Below are positions 16,087-27,021 of a DNA stretch of 47,556 bases, one piece after another. The notes under the pieces are model-generated. The model saw nothing but the letters and a program-made list of their open reading frames with translations. It was not told the DNA's origin and did no database searches. A program made the translations under genes and the position numbers. How positions within the stretch are numbered: position 1 is the first letter of the stretch; every line of letters begins with the position of its first letter. Source of the DNA: JADFDG01 sp965232985. Its GTDB lineage: Bacteria > Pseudomonadota > Gammaproteobacteria > Pseudomonadales > JADFDG01. Location of the stretch: NCBI GenBank assembly GCA_965232985.1, contig CBDDRC010000006.1:1-47556 (forward strand), written 5' to 3'.

Positions 16087-17367
16087 ATGCCACGGTTTCT
16101 CTACACTTTGCTGCTGTATGCGCTGCTGCCGCTGATAGTCCTGCGGCAGTGGTGGCGCGGCCGTGGCCAGGCGGTGGCGGCCGGCAGCCTCGCGGCGCGT
16201 TTCGGTTTTGTGCCGACAATACCCGCAGGCGCGCCGTCACCTGTCTGGCTGCACTGTGTGTCGGTTGGCGAGACAGTCGCGGCAGAGCCGTTGATCGAGG
16301 CGCTGCTGGCCAGCGGTGAGACGTTGCTGGTGACGAGCACCACGTACACCGGTGCGGCGCGGGTACGGGCGCGTTTTGGCGCCCGCGTACGCCACTGTTT
16401 CATGCCATATGACACGCCCGTCGCCGTCGCGCGTTTTCTTGCGCGCATTCGCCCGTGCCAACTGGTGGTTCTGGAAACGGAACTGTGGCCGAATCTGCTG
16501 CACGCGTGCAGTCGGCGCGGTATTCCTGCGCTGCTGGTGAATGCGCGGCTGTCGGCGCGCTCGGCGCGTGGTTATGCCCGTACCGGCGCGCTGGCCCGCA
16601 ATATGCTGGCGGCACTGGCGGCGGTATCAACGCAGACCAGAGCCGATGCGGCGCGGTTCCTCGCGCTCGGGGTGGCGCCGGCGCGAGTGCACGTTAACGG
16701 CAACCTCAAGTTCGACGTGGCGGTGGATCCATTGGCAGCAGCACGGGCGGCCGCGCTGCGCGCGGAATTCGGCGCCCGGCCGGTGTGGATCGCCACCAGC
16801 ACCCATGCCGGCGAGGACGAGATTGTGCTGGCGGCGCACCGCGCCATCTGCCGGAATTTTCCCGAGGCGCTGCTGGTGCTGGTGCCGCGTCATCCGGAAC
16901 GCTTTGATGATGTTGCCGAGTTGATTGTGCGCAGCGGATTTGCCTGCGCCCGACGCGCGCGCGGTGAACTGCCTTCGGCGCGTACGACCGTTTATCTGGG
17001 CGACACCATGGGTGAGCTGCCGTTGCTGTATGGGCTGGCGGATGTTGCCTTTGTCGGTGGCAGTCTGGTGCCGGTCGGTGGCCACAACCTCGTTGAACCG
17101 GCGGCGCTTGGCTTGCCGCTGCTGGCCGGGCCGCACCTGTTCAACTTCCAGCAAATTGCCGACGATCTGCGTGCTGCCGGCGCGCTCGACATTACCGCTG
17201 ACGCAGCGGCTCTTGTTGTCAAGGTGACCAACCTGTTCGGCAGTGACTCATCGCGTACGGCGGCAGGTCGGAAAGGGCGCGATTACGTTGCCGCAAACCG
17301 CGGCGCCTGCGAGCGCACCCTGGTGCTCACGCGTACATTGCGCGCCACCTCTCTGCCGCCTATCTGA
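16087..17367 (+). CDS. waaA: 3-deoxy-D-manno-octulosonic acid (Kdo) transferase WaaA
   Basis: Transfers Kdo from CMP-Kdo to lipid IVA at the inner membrane, forming the start of the LPS inner core. The 426 residues match E. coli WaaA (425). N-terminal anchor RFLYTLLLYALLPLIVLR; conserved WLHCVSVGE with the essential Glu, LLVTSTTYTGAARV, ETELWPN, and C-terminal GGSLVPVGGHNLVEPAALGLPLL. ATG at 16087 begins the family's core; in-frame upstream codons reach into the opposite-strand acyltransferase leader. A TAGAAT at 16011-16016 is a weak -10 candidate. It ends in an 8-base tail-to-tail overlap with the next gene on the other strand. Confidence 0.95.
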   Translation: MPRFLYTLLLYALLPLIVLRQWWRGRGQAVAAGSLAARFGFVPTIPAGAPSPVWLHCVSVGETVAAEPLIEALLASGETLLVTSTTYTGAARVRARFGARVRHCFMPYDTPVAVARFLARIRPCQLVVLETELWPNLLHACSRRGIPALLVNARLSARSARGYARTGALARNMLAALAAVSTQTRADAARFLALGVAPARVHVNGNLKFDVAVDPLAAARAAALRAEFGARPVWIATSTHAGEDEIVLAAHRAICRNFPEALLVLVPRHPERFDDVAELIVRSGFACARRARGELPSARTTVYLGDTMGELPLLYGLADVAFVGGSLVPVGGHNLVEPAALGLPLLAGPHLFNFQQIADDLRAAGALDITADAAALVVKVTNLFGSDSSRTAAGRKGRDYVAANRGACERTLVLTRTLRATSLPPI

Positions 17368-18142
17368 GCCGCCGTGGCGGATGCGCCGACGGGCCATAGT
17401 GGCGCACGTCCGGGCCAATCCTGAAGCGCCAGCGGTAGTACAGGTGGCGCAGCGGGTGTTGCAGGATGCGGCGCATGAAAAAGCGCGGATAAAGGTATTC
17501 CAGCCGCGTCGCCGCGATATTTTTCGGTTGTTTCGTTCTTTTGCGCGTTGGTTCCTTGTGCTTGCGATAGCGCAGGATCGGTTCCGCCAGGAAGGTGCCG
17601 CGGAACCCTGCATGTAGCAGCCGGATGTAAAACTCCCAGTCCTCGCGCAGCGCAAAGCCGCGATCGAAACCACCGACACGATCGAATATCTCCTTGCGGA
17701 TCAGGGTGGTGACGCAGATGTAGTTGTCCTTGGCGAGCGCCACCGAATCGAATTCGCGGGAGGTGAAAATGCCGGTGCGGCTGTCGAAATATTCCATCTG
17801 CCCGTACGCATAGCCGATATCGGCCGGCGCATTTGCCAGTTTCGCCAGCAGGTGCGCGATGCTGTCCGGGAAGAGCAGGTCGTCGGCATCGAGGAACAGG
17901 ATGTATTTGCCGCGGGCGACGGCAGCGGCATTGTTGCGTGCCGCGCAGACGCCCTGATTTTCCTGAGCCAGCACGCGGATGTCGTAACGATTGGCAACGG
18001 CAATGCTGTCGTCGCGCGAGCCGTCGTCGATGACGATCACCTCGATTGCCGGGTGAGTCTGGGCAAGCGCAGACTCGATCGCATCAGGCAGAAAGAGCGC
18101 GTAGTTGTAGTTGGCGATGATGATCGAAACGAGGTCACTCAT
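17360..18142 (-). CDS. Family 2 glycosyltransferase, LPS core or surface glycan
   Basis: 260 residues. GT-A N-terminus VSIIIANYNYALFLPDAIES, VIVIDDGSRDDS, the N-terminal ENQGVCAARN and the metal-binding FLDADD (about residues 82-87), followed by REDWEFYIRLLHAGF, the acceptor-side motif with the catalytic base Asp. The C-terminal 50 residues are very basic (RKRTKQPKN), consistent with docking at the membrane. It lies 11 bases after galU on the same strand and is probably co-transcribed with it. Substrate unknown. Confidence 0.85.
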   Translation of the reverse strand: MSDLVSIIIANYNYALFLPDAIESALAQTHPAIEVIVIDDGSRDDSIAVANRYDIRVLAQENQGVCAARNNAAAVARGKYILFLDADDLLFPDSIAHLLAKLANAPADIGYAYGQMEYFDSRTGIFTSREFDSVALAKDNYICVTTLIRKEIFDRVGGFDRGFALREDWEFYIRLLHAGFRGTFLAEPILRYRKHKEPTRKRTKQPKNIAATRLEYLYPRFFMRRILQHPLRHLYYRWRFRIGPDVRHYGPSAHPPRRLR

Positions 18143-18153
18143 CGACTCGATGC

Positions 18154-19020
18154 TCAGCTATTTGTCAGCCAATCGCGGATATTTGCGCCCATGCCGTGCC
18201 GCATTGCAGCGATGCGCACCGAGGCCTCCAGCAAGCCTTCCGGTGAGCCGCAGTCAATACGCAGGCCTGTAAAGCGCAGCCCGTGAAACGGCGTCGTCGC
18301 CATGCTGTCGGCGATGGCGTCGGTAAGTTGGATCTCGCCGCCGGCACCACGTTTGCCGGCATCAAGCGCGCGCAGTACCGAAGGTTGCAGGATATAACGG
18401 CCGATAATCGCCAGCCGCGACGGTGCGTCTTCGGGGCGAGGTTTTTCAACAACGCTGTCGGCCCCGACGAGCGCACCGCGTTCGCTGGTGACGCGCAGAA
18501 TACCGTAACGAGCGGTGTCCGCTGCCGGCACTTGGGTTACCGCCGCCATATTGCCGCCGGTTTCCTGCCAGGCATCGAGCATCTGCGCGAGGCAGGGCCG
18601 TGCGGCCAGCACAAGATCATCGGGAAGCATGACGGCGAACGACTCGTTGCCCAGCAATTTGCGGGCGCACCACACCGCGTGGCCGAGGCCCAGCGCCTCG
18701 GGTTGCAGGACCGACGACAGCGTGATTCCGGCAGGCAAGGTCGCGCGCACGCGTGTCAGCAGATCGTCCTTGCCGCGCGCAGCAAGAGCGCGTTCGAGTT
18801 TCGGTGCGCCCTGGAAGTGTTGTTCAAGCAGCTCCTTGCCCGGCGCCGTCACCAGAATCACTTCGCGGATACCGGCGGCGGCGGCCTCCTCGACCGCGTA
18901 CTGGATCAGCGGTCGATCCCAGACCGGCAACATTTCCTTGGGCAGCACTTTGGTGGCGGGCAGGCAGCGGGTGCCGAGTCCGGCGACCGGGAGCACTACC
19001 TTGCGGATGGATCGGGACAT
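18154..19020 (-). CDS. galU: UTP-glucose-1-phosphate uridylyltransferase GalU
   Basis: Makes UDP-glucose from UTP and glucose-1-phosphate for LPS core and other glycans. 288 residues, family length. Nucleotide-binding signature GLGTRCLPATKVLPKEMLPV (residues 14-33) with the catalytic Arg and Lys, then LIQYAVEEA, EALGLGHAVWCARKLL, VMLPDDLV (metal Asp pair) and VEKPRPEDAPSRLAIIGRYI. The gene is divergent from pgi with about 75 bases between them. Product feeds the dehydrogenase-like protein at 20769 if that enzyme is active. Confidence 0.96.
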   Translation of the reverse strand: MSRSIRKVVLPVAGLGTRCLPATKVLPKEMLPVWDRPLIQYAVEEAAAAGIREVILVTAPGKELLEQHFQGAPKLERALAARGKDDLLTRVRATLPAGITLSSVLQPEALGLGHAVWCARKLLGNESFAVMLPDDLVLAARPCLAQMLDAWQETGGNMAAVTQVPAADTARYGILRVTSERGALVGADSVVEKPRPEDAPSRLAIIGRYILQPSVLRALDAGKRGAGGEIQLTDAIADSMATTPFHGLRFTGLRIDCGSPEGLLEASVRIAAMRHGMGANIRDWLTNS

Positions 19021-19095
19021 AAGGGTGCGCAGGTCGGTGTGTTAGAGTTGGCCGCGCATTTTAACGTGTGCAGCACGCGTACTCGACAACAATAG

Positions 19096-20772
19096 ATGAA
19101 ACCCGTGTCCGTCGACGCCCTCCCGCAATGGCAAGCCCTTCGCGCCCACGCTGACACCGCCGGCAGCACGCACCTGCGTGACTTGTTTGCGGGCGATCCA
19201 CAGCGTGCCACGCGCTTCGCGTTCCGTGCTGGTCCTTTTCTGGCCGATCTGTCGCGCCAGCGCATCAGCGATGCCACGCTCGAGCACCTGCTGGCGCTGG
19301 CCGCCGCCGTCGACCTGCACGGCTGGATCGATCGCCTGTTCAGTGGCGACGAAATCAACAGCACCGAGGGCCAGGCGGCTCTGCACATGTTGTTGCGCAT
19401 GCCGGCTGATGCCCAGGCGCGGGTGCGTGGCGAAGATCTCGTGCCGGCGGTGGAGCGCGAGCGCACGCGCATGGCGACGATGGTCGATCGCCTGCACGCC
19501 GGCCACTGGCGTGGCTACAGCGGGCGCGCGATCAGCGACATCGTCAACATCGGTGTCGGCGGTTCTGATCTTGGGCCGGCGATGGTTTGCGACGCGCTGC
19601 ACGATGTTACCCATCCGCTGGCCGGTCGACTGCGGGTGCATTTTGCCTCCAGCATGGACGGCAGCCAGTTGAACCGCCTGTTGCGCGTGCTCGATCCGGA
19701 AACGACGCTGTTTATCGTGTCGTCGAAATCTTTTTCCACCGCCGATACGCTCGCCAACGCGCGCACTGCGCGCGAATGGTTGCTCGCGCATCACGCCGAC
19801 GAAGCGCTGGTGCTGCGCCAGCATTTCGTGGCGGTGACGGCAAGCCCCGACAAGGCGCGTGCCTGGGGTATCGATGGCAAAAATATCCTGCTGTTCTGGC
19901 GCTGGGTCGGCGGCCGTTATTCGTTGTGGTCGACCATCGGGTTCCCGATCGCCGTGCAGGTCGGCATGGAAAATTTCCGCGCCCTGCTCGCCGGCGCGCA
20001 CGCGATTGATGAGCATTTTCGCACCGCGCCGTTTGCCCGGAACCTGCCGGTGCTGCTTGGTCTGGTCGGCGTCTGGAACGCGAGTTTTCTCGGCATACGC
20101 GCCCAGGCGATCCTGCCGTACGACGGCCGGCTGGCGATGTTCCCCGCCTATCTTGAACAGTTGGCGATGGAGAGCAACGGCAAGAGTGTCGATCGCGACG
20201 GCAAGTCGGTTGCGTATGCCACCTGCCCGGTGTTGTGGGGCGGTGTCGGGCCGAACGCGCAACACGCGTTCTACCAGTTGCTGCATCAGGGCACCGTGCC
20301 GGTCACCTGCGATTTCATCGCGCCGGTGCGTCGGGCTTTTCCGTTGCACGACGCCTTTTCAATATCTGGTTCAATGACCGGCGAACAGGCGCACCGCGAG
20401 TTTGCCGGGCAACATCGCCTTGCGCTTGCCAATTGCCTCGCCCAATCGAGTTTGCTGGCGCTGGGCGATGTCGACCCGTCGCGCCCGGCCTGGCGCCACT
20501 ATCACGGTAACCAGCCATCAACCACGTTGCTGCTCGACGAGCTGACGCCATTTTCGCTGGGCGGTTTGATCGCGCTGTATGAGCACAAGGTGTTCGTCGA
20601 GTCGGTGCTCTGGAACATCAACCCGTTCGATCAGTGGGGCGTGGAGCTCGGCAAGCAGGTTGCGCACGAGACGCTGGCGGTGCTTGACGATGCCGGCGCG
20701 TCTACTGTCGATGCGGCAACCGGTATGCTGGTTGCGCATATGCGGCGCGTTTTGGGTGGAGCTGGCGCATGA
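19096..20772 (+). CDS. pgi: Glucose-6-phosphate isomerase Pgi
   Basis: Interconverts glucose-6-phosphate and fructose-6-phosphate in the cytosol. 558 residues, close to E. coli Pgi (549). Conserved blocks include IVNIGVGGSDLGPAMVC, SKSFSTADTLANA (phosphate loop), GGRYSLWSTIGFPIA, LAMESNGKSV with the catalytic Glu, HQGT with the catalytic His, and the C-terminal INPFDQWGVELGKQ with the catalytic Lys. It overlaps the next gene by four bases (ATGA). Confidence 0.97.
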   Translation: MKPVSVDALPQWQALRAHADTAGSTHLRDLFAGDPQRATRFAFRAGPFLADLSRQRISDATLEHLLALAAAVDLHGWIDRLFSGDEINSTEGQAALHMLLRMPADAQARVRGEDLVPAVERERTRMATMVDRLHAGHWRGYSGRAISDIVNIGVGGSDLGPAMVCDALHDVTHPLAGRLRVHFASSMDGSQLNRLLRVLDPETTLFIVSSKSFSTADTLANARTAREWLLAHHADEALVLRQHFVAVTASPDKARAWGIDGKNILLFWRWVGGRYSLWSTIGFPIAVQVGMENFRALLAGAHAIDEHFRTAPFARNLPVLLGLVGVWNASFLGIRAQAILPYDGRLAMFPAYLEQLAMESNGKSVDRDGKSVAYATCPVLWGGVGPNAQHAFYQLLHQGTVPVTCDFIAPVRRAFPLHDAFSISGSMTGEQAHREFAGQHRLALANCLAQSSLLALGDVDPSRPAWRHYHGNQPSTTLLLDELTPFSLGGLIALYEHKVFVESVLWNINPFDQWGVELGKQVAHETLAVLDDAGASTVDAATGMLVAHMRRVLGGAGA

Positions 20773-22061
20773 AGATCGTCGTGCACGGGCAGGGGCTTGC
20801 CGCCTTGGTGACGGCCGCGTCGCTGGCCGGCGGCGGGCATGATGTCGCGCTGGTGTGTGTCGACGAATCCGTTGCCGGCGATTTGCGCGCGAGCCGACTG
20901 CCGTTCGATGAGCCGGGCCTGACTGCTGCGCTGGCGCAGGCGGTTAGTACCGGCCGGCTCGCCATCGTTGCCGCGCTGCCGGTGCTCAAGGGGCGGGTCG
21001 CCGTGCATTTCCTCGCGCTGCAGCCGGATGAGCAGGCACTGGCCGCCGCGCGCCTCGCGGCAATCGCTGCATTCGACCGCGACGTGCTGCTCGTTAATCA
21101 AGTCAATTTCAGTGTCGGCGCCACGGATGCGCTGCATGCGCAGTTGCTGGCGCAGCGGCGCGACGGTGATGGCCGTACCGCAGCGGCCAGCCTGCCGGAT
21201 TTTCTGCGCCGTGGCAGTGCGCTGGCGAATTTCCGGCGTCCGGATCGCGTCATTATCGGTACGGAAGATCCGTGGGCCGAGGGCCTGCTGCGCGAAATCC
21301 TGCGCCCGTTCACCGGCGACGACGTGGCCGTGCATGTCATGCCCGCCAAGGACGCCGAGTTCACCAAGCAGGCCGTCAACGGCATGCTGGCGACGCGCCT
21401 GTCGTACATGAACGACATGGCCAACGTTGCCGATGGGCTTGGGATCGACATCGAGAACGTGCGGTTGGGTGTCGGTTCCGACGAACGCATCGGCAGCCAC
21501 TTCCTGCACCCTGGTTGCGGCTTCGGCGGCACTGGTTTCTACCAGGACCTGCTGTCACTCAAGCAGACGCTCGATGCATCCGGCGTCGCCTCGAAGCTGG
21601 TTGATACTGCGCTCGCTGTGAATGAGGAACAGAAGGAATTGCTGTTCCGCAAGCTGTGGCGTCATTACCGTGGCGAGCTTGCCGGCCGCACGGTCGCGGT
21701 ATGGGGCGTTGCCTTCAAGCCGGACACCGACCGTGTCGATCACGCGCCGGCGCTGCGGGTGATTGCTGCGCTCCTCGCACAGGGCGTCACGGTGCGTGCG
21801 CATGATCCGAAAGCACTGGCGCAGTTGCGCGCCCATATTGGCACTTGGCCGCAGTTGATCGAGTGCACGGACCCCTGGGATGCGGTCGCGGGCGCTGATG
21901 CGCTGCTGGTGCTTACCGAGTGGCAGGATTATCGCGCCCCGGACTTTGATCGCGTGCGGGAACTGATGCATACACCGTTGCTGCTTGATGGCCGCAATAT
22001 TTACGATCCGCACACCGTGCGTGCGCACGGCATTGCCTATTACGGTGTTGGACGGCGTTGA
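20769..22061 (+). CDS. UDP-glucose 6-dehydrogenase-like protein lacking the catalytic cysteine
   Basis: 430 residues with the three-domain layout of UDP-glucose/GDP-mannose dehydrogenases: N-terminal Rossmann domain (GQGLAALVTAASLA, about residues 7-20), the central KQAVNGMLATRLSYMNDM with conserved Lys and Asn, and the C-terminal VWGVAFKPDTDRVDHAPAL. In active enzymes the nucleophile lies in GFGGSCFxKD. Here the segment reads GCGFGGTGFYQD: the Cys is Gly256 and the Lys is Gln259, while Asp260 stays; the nearest Cys is 250. It follows pgi by a four-base overlap and is near galU, the genomic place of ugd in many bacteria. It may be a regulatory or differently acting paralogue, or use Cys250. 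Confidence 0.8.
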   Translation: MKIVVHGQGLAALVTAASLAGGGHDVALVCVDESVAGDLRASRLPFDEPGLTAALAQAVSTGRLAIVAALPVLKGRVAVHFLALQPDEQALAAARLAAIAAFDRDVLLVNQVNFSVGATDALHAQLLAQRRDGDGRTAAASLPDFLRRGSALANFRRPDRVIIGTEDPWAEGLLREILRPFTGDDVAVHVMPAKDAEFTKQAVNGMLATRLSYMNDMANVADGLGIDIENVRLGVGSDERIGSHFLHPGCGFGGTGFYQDLLSLKQTLDASGVASKLVDTALAVNEEQKELLFRKLWRHYRGELAGRTVAVWGVAFKPDTDRVDHAPALRVIAALLAQGVTVRAHDPKALAQLRAHIGTWPQLIECTDPWDAVAGADALLVLTEWQDYRAPDFDRVRELMHTPLLLDGRNIYDPHTVRAHGIAYYGVGRR

Positions 22062-22088
22062 AGTTTGTCGGAATCGGGAAATTTACCG

Positions 22089-22125
22089 CAACAAAAAAGG
22101 GGCCATCTGGCTCCCTTTTTTGTTG
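22089..22125. terminator. Bidirectional rho-independent terminator
   Basis: A long inverted repeat, CAACAAAAAAGGGGCC against GGCTCCCTTTTTTGTTG with loop ATCT and one or two mismatches, has A-rich and T-rich arms so that it ends in a U-run in both directions. It lies between the convergent dehydrogenase-like gene and tolC and serves both. Confidence 0.88.
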
Positions 22126-22151
22126 TGTATCTTGCGCTGCAGGCGGTAAGT

Positions 22152-23570
22152 TCAGGGCGCTGCGGGTGGCGGTGTGGCGTCGGGCGCAACCGCCGCATTC
22201 GGGTCAATTACCGGCGCGCCGTCGTCAAGCGTGAGCGTCACATTCAGCCACTTGTTGCCGTCGAGCAGCGTACCGCGGGCCAGTGAGCCGGCGGCCTTGT
22301 GCAGGCGTAACAGGTTGAGGATGTAGTCGTAACGGGCATTGGCGAAATCGCGCCGCGCCGCGAAGGCGTAGCGCTGTGCCTGCAGGACATCGACCACGTT
22401 GCGGGTGCCGACTTCATAGCCGGCATTGGTCGCATCGAGCGCACTTTGCGCCGACACGATCGCCTGTTTGCGCGCCGCGACCCGCTGTACATCAGCTTCG
22501 ACGATGCGGTACTGGGTGCGCGCACCTTCGACGGCATTCAATTCGGCAGCACGCAGGTTTTCCTGCGCCGCGTCCGCTACGTAATTGGCCTGCTTGCGCT
22601 GCGAATTTATCGCGCCGCCGGCAAACAGCGGCCAGGAGAATTGCAGGCCGACGGAGTCGGTGGTGGTGTCGACCGGTGTCGGTGTCGGGCCGAAGATGAA
22701 GCTGGTCTGGCTGTCGACGCGCTGGGCGACGATATCGACATTTGGCAGATGGCCGGCGGTTGCGGCGCGGGCGTTCTGTTGCGCGGCACGGGCGGCATGG
22801 CGGGCGGCGATCAGCTGGGCGTTGCCTTCGCCGGCCTTCACGGCCCAGCTTTCGGCATCTTCCGGTGCAGGCAGTGCGACCGGCATGTCTTCACCGGGAA
22901 AGGCGAGCGCACTGTAGGACTTGCCGGTCAGCGTCTTCAGGCGGGAGCGCGATACCGCGAGGTCGGTATTGGCCATGATCAGGCCCACTTTCGCGAGGTC
23001 ATAGGCCGCCTCGGTTTCATGCACATCGGTAATCGCAATCAGGCCGACGTTGAAGCGCTGCTTCGCCTGCTCAAGCTGGCGTGACAGGGCTGCTTCCTCG
23101 GCGCGGGAATAGTTGAGCTGTTCCTCGGCGCGCAGCACGGCAAGATAGGTCTCGGTGACGCGCACCAGGTAATCCTGCTCGGCGGTTACGTACTCGGCGT
23201 CGGCCTGGGAGCGCGCTGCACGTGCCGACTGGTACGTGAACCAGTGGTCGAAGCGCAGCAGCGGCTGGGTCAGCGTCAGTGCCACGGTTTGGCTGTCGTA
23301 GCTTGAGCTGGTGCCGGTCAGATTGTCCTCGGCGTCGTTGGTTTTGTCCTCGCCGGACAGCACCAGGCTGGGCAGCATGCCGGCGCGGCCCTGCGTGAGC
23401 ACCTCCCGGCGGGCATCGATGCTGGCCCGGGTTGCCCGCCATTGCGGATCATTGGCGTCGGCGGCAGCGAGCACGTCGGCGAGGTTCTCGGCGGCGGCGG
23501 AAATCGACAGGCCGATCAGGCTGGCAGCGAACAGGAAACGCGCGGCGGGAAAGATCTTCACGGAGAGCAT
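22152..23570 (-). CDS. tolC: Outer membrane efflux channel TolC
   Basis: 472-residue TolC family protein. Signal peptide MLSVKIFPAARFLFAASL...AAA with cleavage near residue 26, then two repeated OEP domains (helical hairpins and beta strands) with NDPQWRATRASIDARRE, TLTQPLLRF, VGLIAITDVHETEAAYDLAK and the second-half copy GYEVGTRNVVDVLQAQRYAFAARRDFANARYDYI. These are the paired VGxxxxxDVxxA(Q/E) motifs of the family. It forms the trimeric exit duct for drug efflux and type I secretion. The ATG complementary to 23568-23570 starts the signal peptide; the open frame further upstream is not conserved. Divergent from thiC. Confidence 0.94.
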   Translation of the reverse strand: MLSVKIFPAARFLFAASLIGLSISAAAENLADVLAAADANDPQWRATRASIDARREVLTQGRAGMLPSLVLSGEDKTNDAEDNLTGTSSSYDSQTVALTLTQPLLRFDHWFTYQSARAARSQADAEYVTAEQDYLVRVTETYLAVLRAEEQLNYSRAEEAALSRQLEQAKQRFNVGLIAITDVHETEAAYDLAKVGLIMANTDLAVSRSRLKTLTGKSYSALAFPGEDMPVALPAPEDAESWAVKAGEGNAQLIAARHAARAAQQNARAATAGHLPNVDIVAQRVDSQTSFIFGPTPTPVDTTTDSVGLQFSWPLFAGGAINSQRKQANYVADAAQENLRAAELNAVEGARTQYRIVEADVQRVAARKQAIVSAQSALDATNAGYEVGTRNVVDVLQAQRYAFAARRDFANARYDYILNLLRLHKAAGSLARGTLLDGNKWLNVTLTLDDGAPVIDPNAAVAPDATPPPAAP

Positions 23571-23723
23571 CGGACACCCTTGGCAATGACTGAGGTGACG
23601 TGACCGGTTTGGTGGTCGAGTCGCAGATCTGGAGCGCGGCAACAGCATGACAACAGCGCGGCCAATGATGTGGCAATTCAACGGCTGTCTCAACGGGTTA
23701 TTAATTGGGCTGTTGCCGGCAAA

Positions 23724-23752
23724 TTGCGGCACCCGGACCCGGGGCATATAGT
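23724..23752 (+). promoter_or_regulatory. Candidate sigma-70 promoter of thiC
   Basis: TTGCGG at 23724-23729 and TATAGT at 23747-23752 are separated by exactly 17 bases. Transcription would begin near 23759 and give a leader of about 80 bases before thiC. The same 269-base interval must hold the tolC promoter on the other strand, which I could not place. Confidence 0.5.
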
Positions 23753-23776
23753 GGGGCCTCACCCGAACGACCCTGA

Positions 23777-23839
23777 ATCCGGCTCCAACCGGATCCTCCC
23801 GTACAACCTGTAGATGAATGTCAGGTCAATATCAGGACA

Positions 23840-23843
<4 letters not shown>
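23777..23843 (+). promoter_or_regulatory. thiC leader with two hairpins and a tiny reading frame
   Basis: ATCCGG (23777-23782) pairs with CCGGAT (23789-23794), and ACCTG (23806-23810) with CAGGT (23822-23826). An ATG at 23814 opens a nine-codon frame whose TGA (23841-23843) overlaps the thiC ATG. I cannot recognise the conserved core of a TPP riboswitch (the CTGAGA loop) here. The leader could still control thiC through the second hairpin or the small frame; this is inference. Confidence 0.35.
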
Positions 23844-25732
<1,889 letters not shown>

Positions 25733-25733
25733 T

Positions 25734-26399
25734 ATGGCAAGTGCAGGGCCCATCGCGCAGGTATTTACCGCTGCAGATAGCGAGTTAGTTGCCCGCGAAC
25801 CGCTGTATACCGGATTTTTTCGGCTGGAGCGTTACCGTGTGCGCCACCGTCTTTTTGCCGGCGGCTGGAGCGAAACGTTCAGTCGCGAAGTGTTTGTCCG
25901 GCACGAGGCGGCGGTGGTGCTGCTGTTCGATCCGGCTCGCGATGTCGTGGTGATGATTGAGCAGTTCCGTGCGCCGGCACTGGGTAAAGTCGATTCGCCC
26001 TGGCTGCTCGAACTCGTTGCCGGCCTGCTCGACAAGAATGAATCCGCTGCCGACGTGGCGCGCCGCGAAGCAGTGGAAGAAGCTGGCTGCGACATTCTCG
26101 TCCTGCTACCCATCGCTCGCTATTTGCCCAGCCCGGGCGGCTCCGACGAATTCGTGCATTTGTTTCTTGGTCTGATCGACAGCGAAGGCGTTGGGGGCAT
26201 CCATGGCCTGCCTGACGAACACGAGGACATCCGTGTGCATTGCGTGCCGCTGGTTGAGGCGCGCGTGCTGCTGGAAAGCGGGCGCATCAACAACGCCGCG
26301 ACGCTGATTGCTCTGCAGTGGCTGTTGCTTAATCGTGAGCGCATTCCGGCGCTGGCCGCAGCTGCGGAAGCTGGGCGCATGACGAGCTGCACGCCATGA
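25734..26399 (+). CDS. nudF: ADP-ribose pyrophosphatase NudF (Nudix hydrolase)
   Basis: 221-residue Nudix hydrolase that splits ADP-ribose into AMP and ribose-5-phosphate. The Nudix box runs from G in AGLLDKNESAADVARREA to VEEAGCDI (about residues 96-120), with all metal-binding Glu residues (REAVEEAG). ADP-ribose specificity is supported by the N-terminal pattern and by PSPGGSDEFVHLFLG downstream of the box. ATG lies two bases after the thiC stop. The next gene overlaps by four bases; nudF, DUF1249, cpdA and parE sit together in E. coli and Pseudomonas too. Confidence 0.93.
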   Translation: MASAGPIAQVFTAADSELVAREPLYTGFFRLERYRVRHRLFAGGWSETFSREVFVRHEAAVVLLFDPARDVVVMIEQFRAPALGKVDSPWLLELVAGLLDKNESAADVARREAVEEAGCDILVLLPIARYLPSPGGSDEFVHLFLGLIDSEGVGGIHGLPDEHEDIRVHCVPLVEARVLLESGRINNAATLIALQWLLLNRERIPALAAAAEAGRMTSCTP

Positions 26400-26878
26400 A
26401 GCACCGCATCACGCTGCGGGTCGTGCCGCAGTCGGAGTCGCCACGCGGGGCGGTGTTGCGTGATTTGCTCGCGGTCGCTGAAGTCAACTATGTGTTGACC
26501 ATGCAACTTGCTCCGCGCCTGAGGGCGGGCGATGACCTTGCCATCGGCGTTACCGGCCCGTCGGGCTTGGCGGCGGACGTGCGGTTTACGGTGCGTGAGC
26601 GCGCGCCGTTCACGACGCTGATCGAGGTCGCCGAGACGCGCGCAACCGATGGCTGGGTGGTGCCGATGTCGGCAACGGTGCGGTTGTACCACGATGCCCG
26701 CGTGGCCGAGGTTATCGAGTACCACCGGCAACGGCGCCTGCAGGCCCGCTACCCTTACCCGAACCCCGACATGCTCCAGCCGGACGAAAAGCTCCAGGTG
26801 AACCGTCTGCTGGGCGAGTGGTTGGCGCACTGTCTGCGCTGGGGTGAGTCGCGCACCGCGATCGCCTGCCCCGGGTAA
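26396..26878 (+). CDS. yqiB: DUF1249 family protein (YqiB-type)
   Basis: 160-residue protein of unknown function found between nudF and cpdA in many gammaproteobacteria. Family features seen are NYVLTMQLAPRLR near the N-terminus and the very conserved C-terminal RLYHDARVAEVIEYHRQRRLQARYPYPNPDMLQPDEKLQVNRLLGEWLAHCL (positions about 97-148; only parts are written here in short form: YHDA, RYPYPN, DEK.NRLL.EWL). ATG overlaps the nudF stop (ATGA). The following 143 bases before cpdA contain no gene I can support. Confidence 0.9.
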   Translation: MKHRITLRVVPQSESPRGAVLRDLLAVAEVNYVLTMQLAPRLRAGDDLAIGVTGPSGLAADVRFTVRERAPFTTLIEVAETRATDGWVVPMSATVRLYHDARVAEVIEYHRQRRLQARYPYPNPDMLQPDEKLQVNRLLGEWLAHCLRWGESRTAIACPG

Positions 26879-27021
26879 GGGCTTTGTGCGACGGTTTCAC
26901 ATCCTGCTACAGATAATGGAACGGATTCACACGGTACTTGAGCAAGTGCGGCTATGTACTGGAAATAGTTAGTGCTCTTCGGTTATAAGATCAACAAGTT
27001 GCAGACACAGGGATATTCACT

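Noticed and set aside
15908..16240. N-terminal extension of the lipid A acyltransferase
   Set aside because: The frame is open by GC-rich chance, runs into waaA on the other strand and adds low-complexity Arg/Pro sequence unlike the family.
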